A stretch of 64,000 bases of DNA from Actinomyces procaprae (GTDB lineage: Bacteria > Actinomycetota > Actinomycetes > Actinomycetales > Actinomycetaceae). The notes beneath the pieces are model-generated. The model was not told where the DNA came from. It saw only the letters and a program-made list of their open reading frames with translations, and ran no database searches. Positions 16,096 to 25,490 of the stretch are shown here, one piece after another (within the stretch, counting starts at the first letter, position 1; every line of letters starts with the position of its first letter). The translations under genes and the position numbers were made by a program. The stretch lies in the NCBI RefSeq assembly GCF_004798665.1, contig NZ_CP039292.1, positions 2,294,001-2,358,000 on the forward strand. Direction: 5' to 3'.

Positions 16096-17913
16096 TCAGC
16101 GCCGCCCGACGAACCAGCGGCGCAGCGTCTCGATGCGCTTGTTGATCTGCTCGGTGGTGGCCTGGGCGACCTCCGGGCCGCCGCATACGCGCCGCAGCTC
16201 GGTGTGAATCACCCCGTGTGGCTGCCCGGAGCGGCGCGCCCAGGCGCCCACCAGCTTGGACAGCTCCTTGCGGGCGGCGGCGCGCTGGCGGGCGTCGTCG
16301 ACCCCGGAGTTGGCGCGGCGCTGCTGCTCGGCCGCCCGCTGCCGCTTCTGCTGCTTGATCTGCTGGCTCTGCCGCTGGCGCAGCAGGGCGGTGACCTGCT
16401 CGGGCTCCAGCAGGCCGGGCAGGCCCAGGTACTCCTGCTCCTCGGGGCTGCCCACCATGGCGCCGGTGCCGAACTCGCCGCCGTCGAACAGGACCCGGTC
16501 GAACTCGGCGGTGGACTCCATGGCCTCGAAGCCGCCCAGGAGATCGTCGGAGGCGTTCTCGGTCTTGTTCGCCTCGGCGATCAGCCGGTCCTCAGGGGAG
16601 CCGAACCGGGAGTCCTCCTCCGCGCCCCGCTTGCCGAGCACGTGATCGCGGGCGGCCTCCATCTCACTGGCCAGGGCCAGCAGCGGGGTGACCGAGGGCA
16701 GGAAGACGCTGGCCGTCTCCCCCTTCGCGCGGGACCGCACGAAGCGGCCGATCGCCTGGGCGAAGAACAGCGGGGTGGAGGCGGAGGTGGCGTACACGCC
16801 CACGGCCAGCCGCGGCACGTCCACGCCCTCGGAGACCATGCGCACCGCCACCAGCCAGCGGTCGTTGGAGGCGGCGAAGGTCTCGATGCGGCTGGATGCG
16901 CCGGAGTCGTCCGACAGCGCCACGGTGGGCGCCTGCCCGGTGATGGCGCGCAGCTGCCCCGCGTAGGCGCGGGCGGAGTTCTGGTCGGAGGCGATCACCA
17001 GGCCCCCGGCGTCGGGGACCTGACGGCGCACCTCGGTCAGGCGCTGGTCGGCAGCGGCCAGCACCGCGGGAATCCACTCCCCGCCCGGGTCCAGGGCGGT
17101 GCGCCAGGCCTGGGACTCCATGTCCTTGGTCAGCGGCTCGCCCAGGCGGGCGGCGACCTCATCGCCGGCCTTGGTGCGCCAGTGCATCTGGCCCGAGTAG
17201 CTCATGAACATCACCGGCCGCACCACGCCGTCGGCCAGGGCCTCGGAGTAGCCGTAGGCGTAGTCGGCACGGGAGCGCTTGATGCCGCCGGCCTCCTCCG
17301 TGTAGGTGACGAAGGGGATCGGGGACTCGTCGGAGCGGAAGGGCGTGCCGGTCAGGGACAGGCGGCGGCGGGCGGGGGTGAAGGCCTCCCGGATGGCGTC
17401 GCCCCAGCTGCGGGCGTCACCGCCGTGGTGGATCTCATCGAGGATCACCAGCGTGCGGGTGCGGTCGGTGCGGGCGCGGTGCAGGTTGGGGTTGGCGGCC
17501 ACCTGCGCGTAGGTCACGGCGACGCCGTCGAACCGGGATCCGAGGGCGCCCTGGGAGTTGGCGTAGGACGGGTCGATGCGGATACCCACCCGGGCGGCGG
17601 CCTCCGCCCACTGGTACTTCAGGTGCTCGGTGGGGCACACGACGGTCAGCTTGTGGACGTCCCCGGCGGTGAGCAGCTCGGTGGCGATGCGCAGCGCGAA
17701 GGTGGTCTTGCCGGCGCCGGGGGTGGCCACGGCGAGGAAGTCACGCGGCATGGCCTCCAGGTACTGCTTGAGGGCGGCGGCCTGCCAGGCGCGCAGCGGA
17801 CGCGTGGTTCCCCAGGCGGCACGCTGCGGGTATGCCGGGGAGAGGTTCTCCGCGGCGAAGATGGAGGGCTGAGTCGGGTTGTGGGACGGCTGGGAACGAC
17901 GTGCGGGAGTCAC
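16096..17913 (-). CDS. DEAD/DEAH-box helicase
   Basis: 605 aa superfamily-2 helicase. Walker A is GAGKT (66-70) and motif II is DEIH (159-162), so it is strictly a DExH type. Motif III-like TGTPF is at 189-193 and motif VI is AQAIGRFVR. The C-terminal 150 residues are charged and Gln/Arg-rich. It overlaps the DUF3039 gene by four bases, a pairing typical of actinobacteria. Nucleic-acid remodelling or repair is likely, but the substrate is unknown. Confidence 0.88.
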   Translation of the reverse strand: MTPARRSQPSHNPTQPSIFAAENLSPAYPQRAAWGTTRPLRAWQAAALKQYLEAMPRDFLAVATPGAGKTTFALRIATELLTAGDVHKLTVVCPTEHLKYQWAEAAARVGIRIDPSYANSQGALGSRFDGVAVTYAQVAANPNLHRARTDRTRTLVILDEIHHGGDARSWGDAIREAFTPARRRLSLTGTPFRSDESPIPFVTYTEEAGGIKRSRADYAYGYSEALADGVVRPVMFMSYSGQMHWRTKAGDEVAARLGEPLTKDMESQAWRTALDPGGEWIPAVLAAADQRLTEVRRQVPDAGGLVIASDQNSARAYAGQLRAITGQAPTVALSDDSGASSRIETFAASNDRWLVAVRMVSEGVDVPRLAVGVYATSASTPLFFAQAIGRFVRSRAKGETASVFLPSVTPLLALASEMEAARDHVLGKRGAEEDSRFGSPEDRLIAEANKTENASDDLLGGFEAMESTAEFDRVLFDGGEFGTGAMVGSPEEQEYLGLPGLLEPEQVTALLRQRQSQQIKQQKRQRAAEQQRRANSGVDDARQRAAARKELSKLVGAWARRSGQPHGVIHTELRRVCGGPEVAQATTEQINKRIETLRRWFVGRR

Positions 17914-18290
17914 CGACCGCCTCGCCCGAAGGGGAAGCGGGGGCGCTTGGGCCCAGAGCCGCCCTGGTCACCGTCGCCGCCGGGCCGCATCTGTTCATAG
18001 ATCTGCTTGCAGGTGGGGCATACCGGGTACTTGGAGGCGTCGTGCTTGGGCACCCAGAGCTTTCCGCACAGGGCGACGACGGGGCGGCCGGTGCGCATCG
18101 CCGCCTCCACCTTGCGCTTGTCCGCGTAGTGGGCGAAGCGGTCCGCGTCGCCGTCGTCAGTCGACTTCAGTTCCTCGCGCTCGAGGACGGCCGTCCCCAC
18201 CGACTGCGTCGGCTCGCCGGCCGGGCCGCCGGGGGAAGCGGGTCCGGCGGGATCGGTGCTGGCCTGAGGCCCGACGGTGAACTGACGCAT
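17910..18290 (-). CDS. DUF3039 family zinc-ribbon-like protein
   Basis: 126 aa from ATG 18290. Conserved parts are the RFAHYADKRKVEAA segment, LCGKLWVPKHD and CPTCKQIYEQM. The single Cys in VALCGK with the CPTC pair suggests a small metal site. The N-terminal 35 residues are Pro/Gly-rich and probably disordered. It is translated first and overlaps the helicase start by ATGA, so the two proteins are likely partners. Function unknown. Confidence 0.8.
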   Translation of the reverse strand: MRQFTVGPQASTDPAGPASPGGPAGEPTQSVGTAVLEREELKSTDDGDADRFAHYADKRKVEAAMRTGRPVVALCGKLWVPKHDASKYPVCPTCKQIYEQMRPGGDGDQGGSGPKRPRFPFGRGGR

Positions 18291-18486
18291 GCCGACCAGT
18301 GTATGCCGCCCGGCAGTCGGCCCCGTGCCCCGCCGCCTGTGGCGACTCTCTCCTTGGCTCCCCGGACGGCTCGCCCGGCGGCTCTGCGGGCGGGAACGCC
18401 GTCGCGGCCGGCCCCGCCCATTGGGCCGAGTCGCCGGCCGCGACGCCAGCGGCGAGACGCCGCCTGTGCCGGTTCCGCCGGAAGGG

Positions 18487-19224
18487 TCAGTGCTGCTTAA
18501 GCGCCGCGGCGGCCTCCCGGTCGATGAGCACCAGGGCGTCGGGGTGGTTCTGCATGACGGTGGCGGGCCACTCGGGCGTGATCTCACCCTCCACCAGGTG
18601 GGCGACGGCCTCCGCCTTGTTGGCACCGGTGGCGATCAGGACCAGCTTGCGGGCCTTCATGATGGTGCCCAGTCCCTGGGTGAGGCAGTGGGTGGGCACG
18701 GCGTCGATGTCGCCGTCGAAGAAGCGGGCGTTGTCCGAGCGGGTCTGCTCCGTGAGCACGTCCACGTGGGTGGCGGAGTCCAGCGGGCCGCCGGGCTCGT
18801 TGAAACCGATGTGCCCGTCCGCGCCGATGCCCAGGATCTGCAGGTCGCAGTAGCCGGCGGCCGCCATCTGCGCCTCATAGTCGGCGCAGGCCTGCTCCAG
18901 GTCGTCCGCGAGCGCGTCGGGGCCGTGCAGGGCGCCGGGGGCCATGTCCACCCGGGAGCGCAGGTTGCGCTCCATGAAGGTGGCGTAGCGCTCCGGGTGT
19001 CCCTCGGGCAGGCCGACGTACTCGTCGAGCATGAAGCCGGTGACGTCCTTGAAGGAGATGCGGCCGGCGGCGCAGCGCCGGGTCAGCTCGTCGTACAGGG
19101 GCAGGGGGCTGGAGCCGGTGGCGGTGCCGAGAACCGCGTTGGGCTTGTCGTTGAGCAGGGATTCGATGACGTCGGCGGCGCGGGAGGCGATCTCTTCGGC
19201 CGTGTCGAGGATGACGAGCTCCAT
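18487..19224 (-). CDS. nagB: glucosamine-6-phosphate deaminase
   Basis: 245 aa from ATG 19224, which has AAGGA upstream. NagB converts glucosamine-6-P to fructose-6-P and ammonia. Motifs are intact: GTATGSSPLPLYDEL (phosphate loop), GFMLDEYVGL, GIGADGHIGFNEPG and the CLTQGLGTI block. It lies 3.5 kb from the sialic-acid operon, whose end product needs deacetylation (NagA) and then NagB. No nagA is seen in this window. About 190 bases between its stop and DUF3039 show nothing. Confidence 0.95.
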   Translation of the reverse strand: MELVILDTAEEIASRAADVIESLLNDKPNAVLGTATGSSPLPLYDELTRRCAAGRISFKDVTGFMLDEYVGLPEGHPERYATFMERNLRSRVDMAPGALHGPDALADDLEQACADYEAQMAAAGYCDLQILGIGADGHIGFNEPGGPLDSATHVDVLTEQTRSDNARFFDGDIDAVPTHCLTQGLGTIMKARKLVLIATGANKAEAVAHLVEGEITPEWPATVMQNHPDALVLIDREAAAALKQH

Positions 19225-19445
19225 GGTTGATTCCTTATGGTTTGCTTCCGGCAGCGGACCTGGCGGCCCCATCCGAGAGGCCGGCGGGCGGCGCAACCGC
19301 GCCGCGCGTCAATGCTACGGCGTGATGGAGCGGCTCGCGGGAAGGCAGGGCTGCGAGCTTCGGCCCCGAAGCCGACGCGAGGCCGGCGCACACCCACTGC
19401 ACGCGGCCTCCGCCCGGCACCTGGGGCTCAGGCCCGCGGCGGGTG

Positions 19446-21167
19446 TCAGGCGGCGTCGTGCCCGGGCCAGGTGCGGATGGTGGCGAGCACATCGGCGCAG
19501 CGCCGGTCGAGCTGCCGTCCGCCCAGCACCGCCCCGCACCAGGCGACTCCCCCGCCCCACAGCACTCCGGCAGGCAGCAGCAGCCAGCCCCACAGCCAGG
19601 CCTCCCGCGTCACCAGGACGATCAGCGGCACCAGTACCGGCAGGCAGACGACGCCGATCACCACCGTCCCCAGCATCTGCAGCAGCGCCGCGATGAACGC
19701 GGTGCCGGAGGTGCGCGACTTCATGGGGTTCTCCCCCGGCGGATTGGTCTCATAGGGGAGCAGCACGCTGGTCACGCTCGACCAGGCCAGGGCGACGCCG
19801 TACATGCCCACCATCGCCCCCAGGTAGGCGGGCACCTGCACCCAGTTCCCAGTCAGCCAACCGCACACGAAGATGAGCGCGAGGAGCAGCGGCAGCTGCC
19901 AGACGGCCACCGCGAGCGCCCGCCCGAGGCGGTCACTGCGCCCGGGCAGTCCCGCGGAGATGTGGGTCCACAGCGCGGTGGAGTCGAAGGCGAGGTCGTC
20001 GTGAATCATCCAGCCGCACAGCAGCGCGAGTATCAGCCCGATGATGAACAGCGCGCCCGGCGCCTGCCCCGGGGTGAGGCTGACGTCCCTGAGCGTCACC
20101 GTGGTGCCCTCGTCGTAGGAGTCCGTGGCGAAGCCGTAGTTGGTGGCGATCATCCCGGTGAGCAACACGGCGACGGCGAGGACCGCCACCACCTGCACCA
20201 GGTAGCGCGGGTCGGAGCGCCAGTAGCGCAGGCAGCGCGCGGCCACGGCCGCCGTCGGCCCGGAACTGATCCGCTCCAGTCTGCGCTGCCAGGGCAGCAC
20301 GGCTCCCACGGCGGCCCGGCCCGGATGTGAGGGGGCGTCGGCGTATGCGTGCGCACGCGTCCGCGTCTGCGTGGGAGCGGTCATGACTCGGATCACCACC
20401 CGGTGCCAGACCGGCGCCAGGACCAGTGGTAGGGCCAGGGCGCCCACGGTCAGCAGCGCCGCCGTCGCCGCCTGCCCCTGGGCGAGGTAGCCGGGCGCCG
20501 CCAGGGCCCATCCGAAGGGTGTCAGCCCCAGTCCCCTGGCGACTGCGACGAGCCCTCCCAGTTCCAGGTGCTCCGCGTCGAGTACCAGGTTGAGCAGGGA
20601 GGGCAGCAGCGACAGGGCCATGACGGCGAAGAACCCGAGGAGGGCGAGCAGGTCACGGCCGCGCCGGGAGGAGGAGACTCCCGCGCGGATGACGACGCTG
20701 CGCCCCAGCAGCACGCAGGTCGCCAGGCTCGCGGGCGCGAGCAGCAGCGACAGCAGGGCGGCTCCCGGCTGCCCTGCCGCCAGCCAGGTAACCGCGGGGA
20801 TGAGGAGCACCAGGCCGGTGACTATGCCGGGCACCCCGCAGGCGCCGGCCACTGCCAGCCCCAGGCTGAGGGTCCGGGAGGGTGCCGTCCAGGCCGCCAT
20901 TGAACGCGGGTCCAGGGTTGCGTCGACGCCGGTGGACAGCAACGGCACCACCGTCCACCCGATGGTGATGGCGGCGCCGACTCCGCCCAGCACCTGGGTG
21001 GCGGTCGCCGGGTCCGCCCGCCCCAGGGTCACGGCGCCGAGGACCAGCGGCGTCAGTAATGCCAGCGCGCCCGTGGCGCCCAGGATCAGGCCCAGGGCGG
21101 CCCAGATGTTGCTGCGCAGCACATTGAGGGTGATCCGCCACCTCAGTGCGACGAGGGTCGCAACCAT
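19446..21167 (-). CDS. ABC transporter permease, large (ABC-2-like)
   Basis: 573 aa from ATG 21167, which lies inside the 3' end of the ATPase gene (25-base overlap). About 12 hydrophobic segments are spread over the whole protein, with a basic cytoplasmic loop near 285-320. It is the membrane half of a two-gene exporter. Substrate is not predictable. The same open frame extends upstream to 21974 only as a shadow of the ATPase gene. Confidence 0.82.
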   Translation of the reverse strand: MVATLVALRWRITLNVLRSNIWAALGLILGATGALALLTPLVLGAVTLGRADPATATQVLGGVGAAITIGWTVVPLLSTGVDATLDPRSMAAWTAPSRTLSLGLAVAGACGVPGIVTGLVLLIPAVTWLAAGQPGAALLSLLLAPASLATCVLLGRSVVIRAGVSSSRRGRDLLALLGFFAVMALSLLPSLLNLVLDAEHLELGGLVAVARGLGLTPFGWALAAPGYLAQGQAATAALLTVGALALPLVLAPVWHRVVIRVMTAPTQTRTRAHAYADAPSHPGRAAVGAVLPWQRRLERISSGPTAAVAARCLRYWRSDPRYLVQVVAVLAVAVLLTGMIATNYGFATDSYDEGTTVTLRDVSLTPGQAPGALFIIGLILALLCGWMIHDDLAFDSTALWTHISAGLPGRSDRLGRALAVAVWQLPLLLALIFVCGWLTGNWVQVPAYLGAMVGMYGVALAWSSVTSVLLPYETNPPGENPMKSRTSGTAFIAALLQMLGTVVIGVVCLPVLVPLIVLVTREAWLWGWLLLPAGVLWGGGVAWCGAVLGGRQLDRRCADVLATIRTWPGHDAA

Positions 21168-21955
21168 GACAGCTCCTCCCCGGATACCTGTGCTCCCACG
21201 AGCTGGGCGAAGCGGTCCTCCAGGTCGGCGCCCGCGGCCACCTCGGCGGTTGTGCCCGCGGCGATGACCCGGCCCTGGTCGATGATGGCGACGTGGCTGC
21301 ACAGGCGCTGCACGGTGGCCATGACGTGGCTGGAGATGATCACCGTGCCGCCGGCGGCCGTGAAGTCCGTGAGGATCTTCTGGATCGTCTTGGCGGAGAT
21401 CGGGTCGACTGCCTCGAAGGGCTCGTCCAGCACGAGCACGCTGGGCGAGTGCACTAGGGCGCAGGCCAGGTGGACCTTCTTGCGCATGCCTGCCGAGTAG
21501 TCGGCCACCAGGGTGGTGCCGGCGTCCCACAGGTCCAGCACGTGCAGCAGCTGGGTGGCCCGCGGGACGACGACGTCGCGGGGCATGCCGCGCAGCAGCC
21601 CGGAGTAGGTGACCAGCTCCAGGCCGGTCAGGCGGTCGAAGGTGCGCAGCCCGTCGGGCAGCACGCCGAGGCGGGCCTTGGCGCGGGCGGGTTCCGCCCA
21701 CACGTCCACGCCGTGGACCAGGGCGCGGCCGGCGTCGGGCCGGAGCAGGCCGGTGGCCATGGACAGGGTGGTGGTCTTGCCCGCTCCGTTGGGGCCGACG
21801 ATGCCGTACAGGCTGCCTGCGGGGACGGCCAGGGTGAGCAGGTTGACGGCGATCTTCTGGCCGAAGGCCTTGGCGAGGGAGTCCAGGAACAGGGCGGGGT
21901 GCGGACCGGGTGCGGCCGGTCCACCAGGTGGTACGAGCGGTGACGGGGCGGTCAT
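21143..21955 (-). CDS. ABC transporter ATP-binding protein
   Basis: 270 aa. Walker A GPNGAGKT is followed by Q-loop-region ARLGVLPDGLRTFDRLTG, a signature reading YSAGMRKKV (a degenerate LSGGQ), Walker B LVLDEPFEAVD and the switch histidine in ISSHV. This pattern matches ABC-2-type multidrug or bacteriocin exporters. Pairs with the overlapping permease. No regulator is adjacent. Confidence 0.92.
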   Translation of the reverse strand: MTAPSPLVPPGGPAAPGPHPALFLDSLAKAFGQKIAVNLLTLAVPAGSLYGIVGPNGAGKTTTLSMATGLLRPDAGRALVHGVDVWAEPARAKARLGVLPDGLRTFDRLTGLELVTYSGLLRGMPRDVVVPRATQLLHVLDLWDAGTTLVADYSAGMRKKVHLACALVHSPSVLVLDEPFEAVDPISAKTIQKILTDFTAAGGTVIISSHVMATVQRLCSHVAIIDQGRVIAAGTTAEVAAGADLEDRFAQLVGAQVSGEELSWLRPSSH

Positions 21956-22044
21956 GTACTGAAAGTAGCCGCATCGTTCCCGGCCCGGCTCATCCGTGAG
22001 GAGGAGTCAGGGCCGCGCCCGCTCCGTCGGCCGGCCCAGGCGCG

Positions 22045-22146
22045 TGCGCCCGGCCGGCGCGTCTCACCGGTGCCGGCCGGGCGCATGCGGGGCGGGCGGG
22101 AGCGGGGATGCGGAAGGCGCGCCGCCCGTATGGGGCGACGCGCCTT
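22045..22146 (-). terminator. two hairpins downstream of hup
   Basis: Reading with hup, the first hairpin (22146-22114) has an 8-bp AAGGCGCG/CGCGCCTT stem plus a 5-bp inner stem and ends in TT. The second (22085-22045) is a perfect 14-bp stem TGCGCCCGGCCGGC. The first is the likely terminator of hup; the second may be a back-up, as it lacks a T-run. Confidence 0.6.
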
Positions 22147-22206
22147 GCGAGTTCAGGTTCCGTGGCCGCCGTCGGGCGGGCCCACGCGCTCCAGTGCCCT
22201 AGCGGG

Positions 22207-22491
22207 TCACTTGCCGGAGGCGGCCTTCTTCAGGGCGGAGCCGGCGGTCAGCTTCACGCCGTAGCCGGCCGGAATCTGGATCTCCTCACCGGTGCGGGGG
22301 TTGCGGCCGGTACGAGCAGCGCGCTCGACGCGCTCAACACCCATCAGGCCCGTGACCTTGACGGCCTCGCCCTTGGCGACGTTCTCGACGAGGACGTCCT
22401 GGAAGGCGCCGAGGAAGGCGTCGGCGTCGGTCTTGGTCAGGCCGGCCTTCTCAGCGATGGCGGCGATGAGCTCGGTGCGGTTGATGGACAT
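22207..22491 (-). CDS. hup: HU-family nucleoid protein
   Basis: 94 aa, full length for a short HU without the lysine-rich tail seen in mycobacterial HU. It begins MSINRTELIAAIAEKAGLTK. It has the DNA-intercalating arm motif GRNPRTGEEIQIPA and ends VKLTAGSALKKAASGK. HU dimers bend and compact DNA. It is monocistronic, with its own upstream region of about 200 bp and a hairpin terminator. The upstream region carries possible CTGACA and TAGCGT boxes, not strong enough to call. Confidence 0.96.
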   Translation of the reverse strand: MSINRTELIAAIAEKAGLTKTDADAFLGAFQDVLVENVAKGEAVKVTGLMGVERVERAARTGRNPRTGEEIQIPAGYGVKLTAGSALKKAASGK

Positions 22492-22695
22492 GTATCTGCC
22501 TCTCGGTTGGGTACTCGATTGTCTAGGCGTCTGAAAGACGGTTGGGCACCTCAGTGCGGTGCCGCTGGCCGTAACGCTATGCATAAACGGGGCGATTTGT
22601 CAGATATGACGGCGTTTTCCCCGGCGTGGCGTGCCATTTTGTGGCCCACACCAAACACTTTCACCGCTTTTGTCACATGCGCAACACCGTTCCCG

Positions 22696-23388
22696 TCACC
22701 GGTGGACGACGGCATTGACGAACCAGGAGGTGATGGTCGCCGGGTGGGTGATGGCGGTGCCGACGACGACGGCGAAGGCCCCGTGGTCCAGGGCCATAGC
22801 GGCCTGCGCGGGCGTGTGTACCCGTCCCTCGACGACCAGCGGCACGTCGGCGATGGCCGCCACCTGGTCGACAAGCTCGATGTCGGGTCCGTCGGTCGGG
22901 GGACGCTCCCCCGTGTAGCCGGCCAGGGTGGTACCGAGGATGTCGGCTCCGCCGTCCTGCGCTGCACGCGCGTCCTCCAGGCTGCCGCAGTCCGCCATGA
23001 CCAGGACGTCCGGGCGGGCGGCCTTGAGCGCGGCCACGGTCTGGGCGAAGGTGCGTCCGTCCGGGCGCGGACGGCGGGTGCCGTCGAGGGCGACGATCTG
23101 GGCTCCGGTGGCGGCTACCGCGATGGCGTGGGTGAGGGTCGGGGTGATGAACACCCCGTCGTGCCCGTCCTTCCACAGGCCGATGACGGGAACGTCCACG
23201 TGCTGCGTAATCAGGCTCAGGTCGGCCAGGCCCTGGGCGCGAATGCCGGCGGCACCGCCGGCGATGCAGGCCCGGGCCACCTGGTCCATGGTGCGCGGGT
23301 CGCGCATGGGCTCACCCGGGTAGGCCTGGGCGGAGACGATCAGGCCTCCGCGCAGGCGCTCGAGTACGGGGTTGAGGGCGGCGGTCAC
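22696..23388 (-). CDS. nanE: N-acetylmannosamine-6-phosphate 2-epimerase
   Basis: 230 aa TIM-barrel NanE. It converts ManNAc-6-P to GlcNAc-6-P, the last dedicated step of sialic-acid breakdown. Typical blocks are GGLIVSAQAYPGEPM, GIRAQG, PVIGLWKDG, VALDGTRRPRPDG, MADCGSLEDA and LVVEGRVHTPAQA. It is the last gene of the operon, 94 bases after nanK. Confidence 0.95.
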   Translation of the reverse strand: MTAALNPVLERLRGGLIVSAQAYPGEPMRDPRTMDQVARACIAGGAAGIRAQGLADLSLITQHVDVPVIGLWKDGHDGVFITPTLTHAIAVAATGAQIVALDGTRRPRPDGRTFAQTVAALKAARPDVLVMADCGSLEDARAAQDGGADILGTTLAGYTGERPPTDGPDIELVDQVAAIADVPLVVEGRVHTPAQAAMALDHGAFAVVVGTAITHPATITSWFVNAVVHR

Positions 23389-23482
23389 GGTTCTCTCCTA
23401 GGTGCGGCTGGCCGGTGGCTTGTGGGTGCTGGCCTGCCCGGATCCGGGCGGGTTGCAGGCGGTTCACCTCACTGGGTGAGGG

Positions 23483-24514
23483 TCAGGCGACGTGGCACAG
23501 GCGCAGTGCTGCCTGCCGGGCCGCGCCGACGATGGGCGCCGTCGTGCCGAGTGCGGCGGGCACCACCCGCAGCTGCGAGGCGACCGGCTCGACCAGCTCG
23601 CGGCGCACGGTCTCACGCAGCGGCCCCCACCACAGCGGCCCGGAGCGGGCCAGCCCGCCGGAGATGATGACCCGGTCGGGGTCCAGGACGGTGACGACGC
23701 CGGCGATGGCCTGTCCCAGGGCGGTGGCGGCCTCGCGGTACAGGCGGCGGGCGTCGGGGTCGCCGGAGCGGGCCAGGCGCTCCACGGCGAGTGCGCCGGT
23801 CACGTCCTGGGCGCCGGTGGCCTCGCGGAAGCGGCGGGCGATCTGTGGGCCGGCGGCCACGGCCTCGAGGTGGCCGGGGCGCCCGCAGCTGCACCGCTCC
23901 CCCACCGCCAGGGCGCTGGGCATGTGCCCCATCTCCCCGGCCAGGCCGTGCGCCCCGTGGTGGACGCGCCCGTCCAGCACCACTGCCCCGCCCACGCCGG
24001 TGCCGACGGCGACCACCAGCGCGCACTCGGCGTCCGCCCCGGCTCCGATCCAGGCCTCGCCGGCGGCGTAGGCGTTGACGTCGTTGTCGACGTGCACCGC
24101 GGGCGCCCCGCCGTCCGGTCCGTGCAGGCCGTCGGCCTCCAGGCGCGCGGTCACGCCGCCGGCGATGTCGGCGCCCGCCCAGTCGGTGATGGCGTCGGTG
24201 GCGGAGATGACCGTGCCGCGCTCGGCGTCGATCACGCCCGCCGAGCCGATGCCGACCGCCGCCACCGGGCGGTGGCGCCGGGACGTCGGCGTGCCCGGGC
24301 CGTCGTCGGCCACGGCCACGATGAGGCCGGCAATGGCGTCGAGCATGGCGGCCGGGCCGGCGTGGGCGGGCGTGGGCACCTCCCGCACGCCCCCGCGCAG
24401 GGCGCCGTCGGGGGCGACGCGGGCGGCGGCGATCTTGGTGCCGCCCACGTCCACGCCGATCAGGTCCTCCGCGGCCGCGGCCGGGCGGTCGGCCGGGCAG
24501 GCGACAGCGGGCAT
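23483..24514 (-). CDS. nanK: N-acetylmannosamine kinase (ROK family)
   Basis: 343 aa. It would phosphorylate ManNAc at C6. The ROK ATP loop DVGGTKIAAARV is at about 22-33. The second signature includes the zinc-binding CSCGRPGHLEAVA and a preceding EMGHMP with the catalytic region VHVDNDVNAYAAGE. ROK proteins can also be glucokinases; the one-base spacing to nanA and the nanE gene downstream make ManNAc the likely substrate. Confidence 0.88.
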   Translation of the reverse strand: MPAVACPADRPAAAAEDLIGVDVGGTKIAAARVAPDGALRGGVREVPTPAHAGPAAMLDAIAGLIVAVADDGPGTPTSRRHRPVAAVGIGSAGVIDAERGTVISATDAITDWAGADIAGGVTARLEADGLHGPDGGAPAVHVDNDVNAYAAGEAWIGAGADAECALVVAVGTGVGGAVVLDGRVHHGAHGLAGEMGHMPSALAVGERCSCGRPGHLEAVAAGPQIARRFREATGAQDVTGALAVERLARSGDPDARRLYREAATALGQAIAGVVTVLDPDRVIISGGLARSGPLWWGPLRETVRRELVEPVASQLRVVPAALGTTAPIVGAARQAALRLCHVA

Positions 24515-24515
24515 C

Positions 24516-25433
24516 TCAGATCAGCCCCTGGGCGCGGGCGATCGCCAGCACGCCGTCGCGGGCCTCGCCGTCCAGGGCCCGCACCGGGAAGGCCATGTCA
24601 TTGGTGTCGATGGTGCCCTGGGCCGCCATGACGGTCTTGAAGGCGCCGATGCCGGTGGCGTCGGCGGAGCGGGCGCGCGGCACGTAGACGATCTCGAAGC
24701 CCGCGCACAGCTGGTCCTGAATGGCGCGGGCCTCCGCCCAGTCGCCGGCCCGGGCGGCCTCCCACAGCGCCACGTAGCGGCCGGGGTCCACGTTGCCGTA
24801 TCCGGGCACGCAACCGTCCCCGCCCAGCAGCAGCATGCCGTCCACAACGCACTCATGGCCGGAGAGCACGGCCAGCGGGCGGCCGGCAGCGGCGTTGGCT
24901 GCCACCAGCCGCCGGAAGCCGACGTCGTCGCCGGAGGAGTCCTTGACGCCGGCGAGCACGCCCTCCTTGCCCAGGGCCACGAGCAGGTCGTGTCCCAGCT
25001 TCTTGCCGTTCAGGCGCACCGGGACGTCGTAGGCCAGCAGGGGCACGCTCAGCGCGGCGGCAATGGTGCGGAAGTGGTCGTCGATCTCGGTGGCGTCGTT
25101 GATCGCGTAGAAGGGGCAGGTGGCGACGACGGCGTCGACGCCGAGTGCCTCGGCCCGCCTGGCCTGCTCGATGACCCGGTGGGCGGTGGTATCGATGGCG
25201 CCGGCCAGCACGGGCACGCGCCCGGCGGCCCGCTCGACGACGGTGGCGGTGACGGCGTCGCGCTGGGAGTCGGTCAGGTAGGCGACCTCGCCGGAGGAGC
25301 CGCCGACGAACAGGCCGTGCACACCGGAGGAGATGAGGAAGTCGACGGTGCGGCCGAGGGAGCCCAGGTCGATCTCGCCGTGCTTGAAGGGGGTGACGAC
25401 CGGCGGGATGACGCCGGTGAAGCGGGTGTCCAT
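24516..25433 (-). CDS. nanA: N-acetylneuraminate lyase (DapA superfamily)
   Basis: 305 aa. It cleaves sialic acid into ManNAc and pyruvate. The Schiff-base lysine is Lys164 in GVKDSSGD, the catalytic Tyr135 is in YDVPV, and the carboxylate-binding loop is GGSSGE (44-49). The superfamily also holds dihydrodipicolinate synthases, but the operon with nanK, nanE and a dipeptide-type importer points to sialic acid. It follows siaI by 57 bases. Confidence 0.88.
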   Translation of the reverse strand: MDTRFTGVIPPVVTPFKHGEIDLGSLGRTVDFLISSGVHGLFVGGSSGEVAYLTDSQRDAVTATVVERAAGRVPVLAGAIDTTAHRVIEQARRAEALGVDAVVATCPFYAINDATEIDDHFRTIAAALSVPLLAYDVPVRLNGKKLGHDLLVALGKEGVLAGVKDSSGDDVGFRRLVAANAAAGRPLAVLSGHECVVDGMLLLGGDGCVPGYGNVDPGRYVALWEAARAGDWAEARAIQDQLCAGFEIVYVPRARSADATGIGAFKTVMAAQGTIDTNDMAFPVRALDGEARDGVLAIARAQGLI

Positions 25434-25490
25434 GTAACGGTTTCCTTGCAGGTTGAGGGGCAGGTTGGGGTGGTTTGTGGGGCCGGCCGG

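Noticed and set aside
21168-21974. Upstream extension of the permease frame
   Set aside because: This part is Pro/Arg-rich shadow of the ATPase gene; a clean ATG lies at 21167.
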